Of a stretch of DNA of 40,958 nucleotides, positions 33,596-40,958 are shown one piece after another. The notes under the pieces were generated by a model that ran no database searches, was not told where the DNA came from, and saw only the letters and a list, made by a program, of their open reading frames with translations. A program made the position numbers and the translations under genes. The stretch comes from Candidatus Kaiserbacteria bacterium (GTDB lineage Bacteria > Patescibacteriota > Minisyncoccia > Phycocordibacterales > Phycocordibacteraceae). The stretch spans positions 1-40,958 of the forward strand of contig JARIGM010000031.1 in NCBI GenBank assembly GCA_029288865.1. Direction: 5' to 3'. The number at the start of each line of letters is the position of its first letter. Position 1 is the stretch's first letter.

Positions 33596-36046
33596 TTATT
33601 TCGTCACGCTTGGAGAGGTGGTAGCGTTCGCATTCTTGTCATATACCGCTGGCTGCTGGATACCAAGCGCGCCAAGACGTGATGGCGGGAATGGGTTCAC
33701 CTTGTTCCTGAGCTGCGCGATGTCTGGAGCGACTGCTGCTGCGTTCGCTGCAGAGAGGCCGCCGATAGCCTGGAACTGATCGATCGCCTTATCAAACTGA
33801 CCAGTGGTCGAGTAGAGGACGCCGAGGAAGTAACGAGCGTTCGCATACTGAGGATTCAGCTGAACTGCCTGGCTCAGTGCTGCAATCGCACCATTCGCGT
33901 CACCGTTTGCAGAGCGCAAGAGACCGACTTCGAAGAGGATAGACGGATCGTTCGGTGAGAAATACGCAGCAGCTTCTGCAGCCTGGAGCGCCTCCTTAGC
34001 CTTGCCTTCCTGTGCCTTCAATTGAGCGAGCAAGAAGATAGCTTGCGTGTAATCCCCTTTCAAGCTAATTGCCTGGTTAAGGTCTGCTTCTGCAGCGTCA
34101 TTATTCTTCTGTGAGATCTCGAGCTGTGCGAGAACGTAGAGCAAGGTCGGGTTCGTTGGATTTAATGTCTGAGCATGCTGATATGCGCTCTTCGCATTGT
34201 CATAGGCACCAGTGATGTTAAGTGGCACCACGCTTGAGTATACCTGACCGAGAGTTACCCAGTTCTGGTAGTTGTTAGCGCCGAGCTTTGTAGCAGTCAT
34301 TGCAGCTTGGACGCTTTGCGTAAGTGCAGACTGGAACTGCTGCTGAGCCTGTGCTGGTGTAAGCGTGGTATCTGCAGCAATCTTGCTCATCTGCGTAAGG
34401 CCGATCTGAGCAGCGAGCTGGTACGTTCGATCAGTCGGTGCGAATGCAAGCGAGTGGTTAATGTGATTTGCGGCAGAGGTGAGGTCATTCTTTGAGAGAG
34501 CGACTGCTGCCTGCGTATATTCGGTTTCAGCGAGATAACGCTCGACGACTACATATCCAGCAGCAACCGATCCGAGGAGAAGCAACGTGAGGCCGAACAC
34601 GATGAGGAAACCAATGCGGGGGTTACGTGCAAAGATGAGTCCCCACTCTTGGCGTTCGCCTGAGTAACGAAGCGACGAGACAAACAAACCGGCAAGCGCG
34701 AATCCGATAAGAAGTACGACTGGTCCAGGGAAGTTAAATACCATGAGCGCGAATACGTACAGTGCACCCACGAATGAGGCGACCGAGACAAAACGAGCTT
34801 CAGGATCAGCAGGCGCACGGAACAAGAGCGCGCGAAGACCGAGTACGATGAAGAGGCCGAGGAATGCAATCCATGCAAGTGCACCAAGGAGACCTTCAGT
34901 GACGAATGATGTCGGAATCAAACCGATGCCTGAGTTGAAGTCTACGCTCCAGAAAATGGTCTGATTAAGCGAGCGGTCACGGAACTTAAGCCACTGCTGT
35001 CCAAAGGTGTTCGGGCCAGAACCAAAGATTGGCGAGGAAGCATACGTATGGCTACCCACAGTGAAGGTGGATGCCCATGATGGTCGAACATCGAGCACGT
35101 TCACGCCAAGACCAGTTGAGAGCGCGCTACCGATAGTGGACGAGCCGATCATGAAGAAGAGCGCGAGAGCGAGCGTAACAAGTGGAGCGACCAAAGGACG
35201 GTTTTCCACCGAAGACTCATTTTCCATGTCATTTTCTTCGGAAAGAGTCGTGATACCTTCAAGATCCCCGTCTTCTACCGTTGTGCGGCGGCGCAATATT
35301 GCTTCGATGAAGAGACCGAGCGCAACGAGAGCGACCAATGCCCACAGAAGGATGGAATTCACTGCTGCAAGCACGAGCAAACTGAGACCTCCCATCACCC
35401 ACAATGCGATACGAGTTTTGCCCGTAATGTTAAGGAAACGTCCAGCGATCAAGAGCATCGCAACGGTAAGTCCCATGAGCATGCCCAAGTCACTGAACGA
35501 ACCGATGAGGTTTGCCGTCGTGCTGATAGTGTTCGGCATCACATGACTCAAGATGAAGAAGATGACCTCAGAAACCACAACCAGACCCATAACGACGGTT
35601 CCGGCCTTGAAGAAAGTCTTGTACTGCGGCGTACGACGGAACATCAGTGCTACGAGCGTTGCAGAGAGCGCAAGGATGAGCATGAACCCGAGCGTATCTG
35701 GCTCAAGCTCAGCACCAAAGAATGCCGTCATGAACCCTTCTGGAGCGAAAAGCGACGAAAGGAGATACGCAATCGGCACGAGCCAGAGCGAACCGAGAAG
35801 TGCCAGTGGAGGAACGATAATGTTTCCCTTAGTAAGACGAGCGAGTATGAAGAGTGCGAGTGAGATCAAGCCGCCAATAGCAACCAGTGCGATCTTCGTA
35901 TAAAGGAACGGTAAGCTTTGAGACCAGGTAAAGACGAGGACTCCGATAGCGAGGGTGCCGATGAGTGCTAAGACCGATGCGCTGTCGAATGACAGAGTAC
36001 GGGACGAGGTAGCACCGTTCTGATGTGGTTTTGAAATAGAGTTCAT
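33596..36046 (-). CDS. O-antigen-ligase-like membrane protein with C-terminal TPR repeats
   Basis: ~12 TM segments; C-terminal TPR-like repeats (PNDPSILFEVGLLRSANGDANGAIAALSQAVQLNPQYANARYFLGVLY). Confidence 0.75.
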   Translation of the reverse strand: MNSISKPHQNGATSSRTLSFDSASVLALIGTLAIGVLVFTWSQSLPFLYTKIALVAIGGLISLALFILARLTKGNIIVPPLALLGSLWLVPIAYLLSSLFAPEGFMTAFFGAELEPDTLGFMLILALSATLVALMFRRTPQYKTFFKAGTVVMGLVVVSEVIFFILSHVMPNTISTTANLIGSFSDLGMLMGLTVAMLLIAGRFLNITGKTRIALWVMGGLSLLVLAAVNSILLWALVALVALGLFIEAILRRRTTVEDGDLEGITTLSEENDMENESSVENRPLVAPLVTLALALFFMIGSSTIGSALSTGLGVNVLDVRPSWASTFTVGSHTYASSPIFGSGPNTFGQQWLKFRDRSLNQTIFWSVDFNSGIGLIPTSFVTEGLLGALAWIAFLGLFIVLGLRALLFRAPADPEARFVSVASFVGALYVFALMVFNFPGPVVLLIGFALAGLFVSSLRYSGERQEWGLIFARNPRIGFLIVFGLTLLLLGSVAAGYVVVERYLAETEYTQAAVALSKNDLTSAANHINHSLAFAPTDRTYQLAAQIGLTQMSKIAADTTLTPAQAQQQFQSALTQSVQAAMTATKLGANNYQNWVTLGQVYSSVVPLNITGAYDNAKSAYQHAQTLNPTNPTLLYVLAQLEISQKNNDAAEADLNQAISLKGDYTQAIFLLAQLKAQEGKAKEALQAAEAAAYFSPNDPSILFEVGLLRSANGDANGAIAALSQAVQLNPQYANARYFLGVLYSTTGQFDKAIDQFQAIGGLSAANAAAVAPDIAQLRNKVNPFPPSRLGALGIQQPAVYDKNANATTSPSVTK

Positions 36047-36152
36047 GCTTCGATGTATATGCCCTTAATAATCAAGACTGATATCTCCTAGTATAACGCA
36101 CTGCCTTTCATTCAAAGTTCCGTGAGTGGATAAACACATGAAAATATAAGGA

Positions 36153-36190
36153 AAATGAAAAATGCCTGCGTTAGCAGGCATTTTTCATTT
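36153..36190. terminator. terminator hairpin between rnpB and the O-antigen-ligase-like gene
   Basis: AAATGAAAAATGCCTGC / GCAGGCATTTTTCATTT, 17 bp. Confidence 0.75.
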
Positions 36191-36194
36191 AGGT

Positions 36195-36535
36195 ACCGAT
36201 CCGTAAGCCGAATTCTGTCGTGGACGATCATCTATCTGGGACGCTTGTTACCAAGCGCCTCGAGCGGCGCTCCTGGAAAACCAGGCACGGCCTTGCATCG
36301 AAGTAAGGATTTAGCCGTTTCACCCACTCCGTTACCGGAGCGACTCATCCTTCCTAGTCGAAACCAAGGAGGATGCTTTCGTCTTTCGTTGAAAGCGTCT
36401 CTGCTCGCACCTCGCGCCTTACGGCGGACGGGCGTTACCCGCTACCCTTCTGCAGCACAGCAAGCCGTGCTGCCGATGTTCGGACTTTCCTCTCTCGCAT
36501 CCCTTCCGGAATGCAGAGCGATCATCTAGATCGGT
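36195..36535 (-). ncRNA. rnpB: RNase P RNA (class A)
   Basis: Minus strand contains GAGAGGAAAGTCCGAACATC and ACAGAATTCGGCTTACGGATCGGT; terminal P1 pairing ACCGATC/GATCGGT. Confidence 0.93.
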
Positions 36536-36553
36536 TCGTGGATTATACCACGA

Positions 36554-37054
36554 TTAATATGGAGCAGGCAATGGCACTTTCACCCCCACGGACCAGCCTT
36601 TCTCGTCCGCGAATCCAGCCTTTGTTTCTAATACGTACCGAATGGGTTGGGTCGGATAATACACTTCCGGATACGAGTCTGCAGGGACGGCTTTATTCAG
36701 ACTTACGATAGTGCCCGTATCATCGAGCCAGATCATATCGATCGATGTGAGCATATCTTTCATCCAGAATCCGTACACGTCGTTCCGAGGAAAGACGAAG
36801 AGCATGGCGTAGTTATCAGGAATAGTGGCGCGGCCTCCAAGACCTCGTTCCTGAGCCGCCTGAGTCGTCACCACTTCGAACGTCATCGGCGTGGTAGTGG
36901 TCGGAGAGGCATTCAGTGCAGCGGTACTCGTTGAGGAAATTGATATAGGAGCCTCTTGCTCCTTCGTGTGAGATTTTGCAGTGTCAGCAAGAAATAAGAG
37001 TGCGATAGCAGCCGCTGCAATAAGAAGAAAGGCGAATGCGATCGTGCGCTTCAT
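36554..37054 (-). CDS. DUF192 family protein
   Basis: QERGLGGRATIPDNYAMLFVFPRNDVYGFWMKDMLTSIDMIWLDDTGTIV. Confidence 0.88.
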   Translation of the reverse strand: MKRTIAFAFLLIAAAAIALLFLADTAKSHTKEQEAPISISSTSTAALNASPTTTTPMTFEVVTTQAAQERGLGGRATIPDNYAMLFVFPRNDVYGFWMKDMLTSIDMIWLDDTGTIVSLNKAVPADSYPEVYYPTQPIRYVLETKAGFADEKGWSVGVKVPLPAPY

Positions 37055-37084
37055 GCATCTATGCTATCACGAAAGCAAATCTGT

Positions 37085-38191
37085 TCAGAAATAGCTGGTT
37101 TTGGGACTCCCGAGCCCCGTCACATAATCATATTTCGTGCGTGCAGTGCAGAAATAACCGCAAGATCCATTCTGCCCAGCAGTAATATCTCGAAAGTACG
37201 AGGTACTCTTGCTCATAGCGTCCTTATATATCCGAGGTGCCGAAACCCCTGTGCCAAGCGCCACGATTCCTGCCCACTGCGGCGCTCCGGCAGATGTACC
37301 GCCTACTGTGTGCCATACCCCACCATGGATTATCGGAAAGCCTGAAGCTGGGTCAGCGTCGTATGCAACATCCGGAACTCCACGCATACCATCAGACTTT
37401 GGAATACCGTAACTCGTTTGATATGTTGATGCTTTTTCATATTCGCTCACGCCGCCACCGCTTCCGGGCGATGCGACTTCTACGGAAGCAGTGCTCGACG
37501 CATACCCCAGCGACGTACCTCCAACCGCGAGGACCTTAGGCGACGCTGCTGGCCACGAGACGCCCGCACCACTATCTCCCGACGAAGCCACAAATACCGC
37601 CTTCGATACGCTCGTGAAATGCTTGTCCAGTGTCGTTTCCTCTGGAAATTCTGCGCCACCCCAGCTCATCGATACGGCTTTTATATCTTTCTGTTTTGCT
37701 ATGTAATCGATAGCATTAAGCAGGTTCGCGCCGCTCGGCGTCGTCGCTTCGACAAGCAAGATTTTTGCGCCGGGTGCAATCGCATGTACCCATTCCACAT
37801 CAAGCGCCGTCTCCATCTGCCAGCCGCCGGTCGCCTGTCCTTCCGTCGGGCTCATGAGATGCTGCGTGAGGCAGCCATTCTTGATAGTGCATGCAGGCAG
37901 ATGGAACTGGGCGTCGAAATCGGCAAGGTCTTGTTCTATCGCGGCATCATTGTATGCACCAATGATCGCAATGGTTCCTTTACCGCCCGCGGCTGGCAGT
38001 CCGTACAGTTTTTTGATTTCCTCTGGCGTCATACCTTTCGGGACTTTTCCTGTCGTCGCATATATATGGAGCGGAGGCTGGGCTGTGTAATCTCCGAAAT
38101 GATACGAGGCGGCGGCCGAAGACGGTACAACGGATAAGAGCACGATTGTAATGCAAGCGAGGGAAGTTTGTGCGTGGTTTTTCATATCCAC
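37085..38191 (-). CDS. S53 (sedolisin) family serine-carboxyl peptidase
   Basis: MSWGGAEFPEE; VASSGDSGAG; GGTSAGAPQWAGIVAL; METALDVEWVHAIAPGAKI; signal peptide. Confidence 0.85.
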   Translation of the reverse strand: MDMKNHAQTSLACITIVLLSVVPSSAAASYHFGDYTAQPPLHIYATTGKVPKGMTPEEIKKLYGLPAAGGKGTIAIIGAYNDAAIEQDLADFDAQFHLPACTIKNGCLTQHLMSPTEGQATGGWQMETALDVEWVHAIAPGAKILLVEATTPSGANLLNAIDYIAKQKDIKAVSMSWGGAEFPEETTLDKHFTSVSKAVFVASSGDSGAGVSWPAASPKVLAVGGTSLGYASSTASVEVASPGSGGGVSEYEKASTYQTSYGIPKSDGMRGVPDVAYDADPASGFPIIHGGVWHTVGGTSAGAPQWAGIVALGTGVSAPRIYKDAMSKSTSYFRDITAGQNGSCGYFCTARTKYDYVTGLGSPKTSYF

Positions 38192-38265
38192 GCAGTATCC
38201 GACGCGAGCGATGAAATTATCCTCGAGAAGTTCTAAAGTTTTCCTGAGTTTTTGACAAAACCGGG

Positions 38266-38350
38266 CGGAGGCGGAGAGATTCGAACTCTCGGAACCTTTC
38301 GGTTCACACGCTTTCCAAGCGTGCGCACTAGACCGCTATGCGACGCCTCC
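38266..38350 (-). tRNA. tRNA-Ser(GGA)
   Basis: GGAGGCGTCGCATAGCGGTCTAGTGCGCACGCTTGGAAAGCGTG...GAGAGTTCGAATCTCTCCGCCTCCG. Confidence 0.93.
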
Positions 38351-38392
38351 GTGCGTATGTTTATAGCACGAAAATTGATTCGAGGCTTGGTG

Positions 38393-38989
38393 CTATTGTT
38401 CGATCATTACCCCACACTGACGGCATGACCCCGTATTGGCACCACCCACTACCGCGCAATGGACGTTCGTGGTGTCATTATCCCATGTTCCCCACGTGGC
38501 ATTTTCAGCTGTACAGTCTGCTGTGGCTGGCTGTTGATTTGGCGGAGTAAACATTGCAGGTACCCACGCGATCGAATAGGAGTTCGCCGTTCCTGTATAG
38601 GTGATTCCCGTATTATTATCGTAATAGCTGCCTGGCGATCGATAAATGAAATAGCCATTCGTGCTCGAGGGTTTATTCTGATTCGCTGCCGGCACCTTGA
38701 TGTACTTCGCGAGCGCCGTATCCAAAGCAGCATTGCTGGAGAGCGTACCTCCCCAACAGGAGGTCGCGCCGAGACACGCAAGATGTCCGCCGGTCGAGAT
38801 TGGCTTGCCGCCATTATCGTCTGCAACCTGCGTCATCGCAGCCTCGAGCTGACGTACCTCAGCGATCGTCTGCGCGTGCTGCCCTTTGACGCGTGCTTGG
38901 TTGAGTGATGTGAGCACGACAGAAGACAAGATCCCGATGATCGCGATCACGACAAGTAATTCTATGAGCGTGAAGCCTCTGCGTAGCAT
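38393..38989 (-). CDS. type IV pilin-like protein with prepilin cleavage/methylation motif
   Basis: MLRRGFTLIELLVVIAIIGILSSVVLTSLNQAR. Confidence 0.93.
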   Translation of the reverse strand: MLRRGFTLIELLVVIAIIGILSSVVLTSLNQARVKGQHAQTIAEVRQLEAAMTQVADDNGGKPISTGGHLACLGATSCWGGTLSSNAALDTALAKYIKVPAANQNKPSSTNGYFIYRSPGSYYDNNTGITYTGTANSYSIAWVPAMFTPPNQQPATADCTAENATWGTWDNDTTNVHCAVVGGANTGSCRQCGVMIEQ

Positions 38990-39051
38990 CTTAGAATTAA
39001 GATTAACACGCATTAATCTTAATGAGCTGAAAGAATTTAATGATGTGGATA

Positions 39052-39960
39052 TCACGAAGTGCTGAGGAGCGCACGCACACGATCAGCGATGGGAGGATGA
39101 GTTGAAAACATGCGGTCGATCCAATCAGTTGGCTTCGCGCCGAAGGGGTCGCCGATAAATAAGTGGGCAGTTGCATGGCTCGGGCGACGCATCGGCGCTC
39201 CATATGAGCCCAGCTTTTGTAATGCAGACGCAAGACCTTCTGGATAGCGCGTCAGAAGCGCACCAGAGGCATCAGCTAGATATTCGCGACGACGTGAGAT
39301 TGCGAGCTCGATAAGCTGTGCAGCGATCGGGGCAAGTATGATGGCGACTAAGCCGAATACAAGCAATACGATACCCCATCCTCCTCCGTTGTTATCGCGG
39401 TTTCGGCCACCACCCCAAAACGACATGCGCAGAAAGATGTCTGCGATGATGGCAACAAAGCCCGCCAGCACTACAGCCACGGTCATAAGGAGAATATCGC
39501 GATTCTGGATATGGGAGAGTTCGTGTGCGATCACGCCCTCCAGCTCCGGACGCGTCATCATACTAAGAAGTCCCGTCGTTGCGCATACGACAGCATGCTT
39601 TTCGTCCCTCCCGGTTGAGAACGCATTTGGCGCCGGATCCTCTATCACATACAGCTTCGGCATCGGCATGCCGGCGGCTATAGAAAGGTTCTCTGTAACC
39701 GTATAGAAATCGAAGAATTCTTCGCGCTTTGCAGGCCGCGCATTGGTCATGGAAAGCACCTGCTTATCCGAGAACCAATAACTGTAGAAGTTCATACCCA
39801 CCGCGAACGCAACAGCAATGTAGAGGATTGTCGAGTCTTGGTAATACCAGGAGATGGCATAGCCGATCATGATGACTACGATCAAGAAGCCCGCCATGAG
39901 CCATCCGGTGCGCCACATATTGCTTGAACGTTGTTGGTAGAGAGTACGCACTGCCGCCAT
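39052..39960 (-). CDS. htpX: HtpX-like M48 zinc metalloprotease
   Basis: GVIAHELSHIQNRDILL; DPAPNAFSTGRDEKHAVV; four TM segments. Confidence 0.92.
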   Translation of the reverse strand: MAAVRTLYQQRSSNMWRTGWLMAGFLIVVIMIGYAISWYYQDSTILYIAVAFAVGMNFYSYWFSDKQVLSMTNARPAKREEFFDFYTVTENLSIAAGMPMPKLYVIEDPAPNAFSTGRDEKHAVVCATTGLLSMMTRPELEGVIAHELSHIQNRDILLMTVAVVLAGFVAIIADIFLRMSFWGGGRNRDNNGGGWGIVLLVFGLVAIILAPIAAQLIELAISRRREYLADASGALLTRYPEGLASALQKLGSYGAPMRRPSHATAHLFIGDPFGAKPTDWIDRMFSTHPPIADRVRALLSTS

Positions 39961-39963
39961 AAG

Positions 39964-40275
39964 CTATTTCTTTAGGAATCGATCCTTGTCTCGACCTTTG
40001 CACTTATCCATTTTCTTTTGGAATTCTTCGTCCAGGTCTATACCATGCTTGTTCGCGATGCACATTGCAGCAAAGATTACATCCATAACCTCGCCACCTA
40101 ATTCTTGCTTTGCCTCTTCCGGCTTCTTTGGCTTCGAACCATATATATGATTCAGCAACCGTGCTACTTCGCCCACCTCTTCAGAAAGCGCAGCGAGTTG
40201 GGAGAGCGCAGGCCAGTATGGTTCTGCAAGACCCTGTGCCCAATCGTCGAGTTCTTTTTGGGCTTCTTTAAACAT
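39964..40275 (-). CDS. MazG-like nucleotide pyrophosphohydrolase
   Basis: ALSEEVGEVARLLNHIYG...ELGGEVMDVIFAAMCIANKHGIDLDEEF. Confidence 0.87.
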   Translation of the reverse strand: MFKEAQKELDDWAQGLAEPYWPALSQLAALSEEVGEVARLLNHIYGSKPKKPEEAKQELGGEVMDVIFAAMCIANKHGIDLDEEFQKKMDKCKGRDKDRFLKK

Positions 40276-40277
40276 GG

Positions 40278-40838
40278 CTAGAAGGAAACTTTCACTGGCT
40301 CGCGTGCTGCGGCGTCCGCATCTGCAAGCTCGAACAGATCCATTTTCTGGATATGGAATGAAGACGCGATGACGTTGCCCGGGAACTGCTCGATCGCGAT
40401 GTTGAGATCGCGCACGTTGCCGTTGTAGAAACGACGGGCTGCCTGAATCTTGTCTTCCGTGTCGGAAAGCTCGGCCTGCAGACTCAGGAAGTTCTGATTC
40501 GCCTTAAGTTCTGGATACGCCTCGGAGATCGCGAATACGCTCTTGAGCGCGCCGGTGAGCATGTTTTCGGTTGCAGCCTTATCTGCTGGAGTGGTTGCGC
40601 CCATTGCCGCTGCACGTGCCTTAGTCACATTCTCGAATGCAGAGCTTTCGTGGGTCGCGTACCCCTTCACCGTCTCCACGAGGTTTGGAATGAGATCGTA
40701 GCGGCGCTTGAGCTGCACATCGATATCTGCCCACGCTTCCTTGGTGCGGTTGACCTTCGAAATGAAGCCATTATATGAAGCAACTATGTATAGAATCACC
40801 AGCACGACGATGCCAATAAGGATGTAAATGATTGTCAT
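40278..40838 (-). CDS. lemA: LemA family protein
   Basis: YNGFISKVNRTKEAWADIDVQLKRRYDLIPNLVETVKGYATHE. Confidence 0.94.
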   Translation of the reverse strand: MTIIYILIGIVVLVILYIVASYNGFISKVNRTKEAWADIDVQLKRRYDLIPNLVETVKGYATHESSAFENVTKARAAAMGATTPADKAATENMLTGALKSVFAISEAYPELKANQNFLSLQAELSDTEDKIQAARRFYNGNVRDLNIAIEQFPGNVIASSFHIQKMDLFELADADAAAREPVKVSF

Positions 40839-40896
40839 AGCGGTTAGTATTAGGTTTGCTCAATTATACCACTTTCCAGAAGATGTAAACGGCACG

Positions 40897-40958
40897 TTAC
40901 CAGCCGCCACCGCCGCCACCGCCACCGCCACCGCCAGAGAATCCACCACCCCCTCCAC
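40897..40958 (-). CDS. C-terminal end of a Gly-rich-tailed protein, probably TPM-domain/YgcG-like (truncated by window)
   Basis: Minus strand reads ...GGGGGFSGGGGGGGGGGW*; common next to lemA. Confidence 0.6.
   Translation of the reverse strand, partial: GGGGGFSGGGGGGGGGGGW

Noticed and set aside
40905-40958. CCACCGCCACCGCC tandem repeat at window end
   Set aside because: Codon-level repeat of a poly-Gly C-terminal tail next to lemA; not a CRISPR or satellite.
1-40958. CRISPR array, transposase, phage or integrase genes
   Set aside because: None recognised in the supplied ORFs or by reading for regularly spaced repeats.

Overview
Inferred to be a CPR/Patescibacteria (Parcubacteria-like) chromosome window. 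It is gene-dense and mostly housekeeping: gyrA (partial), rpsA, pth, lepB, rpsU, ybeY, ftsA, ftsZ, trxB, truB, tsaD, valS, prsW-like, hsp20, grx, ftsB/divIC, lepA, murJ, rnpB, htpX, mazG-like and lemA, plus seven tRNA genes and one tRNA-like remnant. No CRISPR array and no transposase were seen. Strongest signals: (1) two dispersed ~111-bp foldback elements (7171-7282 and 29987-30097). Each has unrelated but self-complementary 26-nt arms around a related 59-60-nt core that folds into two hairpins with compensatory base-pair changes. (2) A ValS with an apparently intact histidine-phosphatase (phosphoglycerate-mutase-like) domain inserted inside its zinc-knuckle region. (3) A recurring TATAvT-N6-ATG arrangement that predicts exactly leaderless mRNAs for many housekeeping genes, while small orphan ORFs have strong Shine-Dalgarno sites and their own terminators. 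(4) Two protein genes starting at, or a few nt after, a tRNA 3' end; in one the A of the tRNA CCA is the A of the ATG. (5) Several candidate small RNAs or mini-ORF units. No database search was possible, so novelty claims are provisional.
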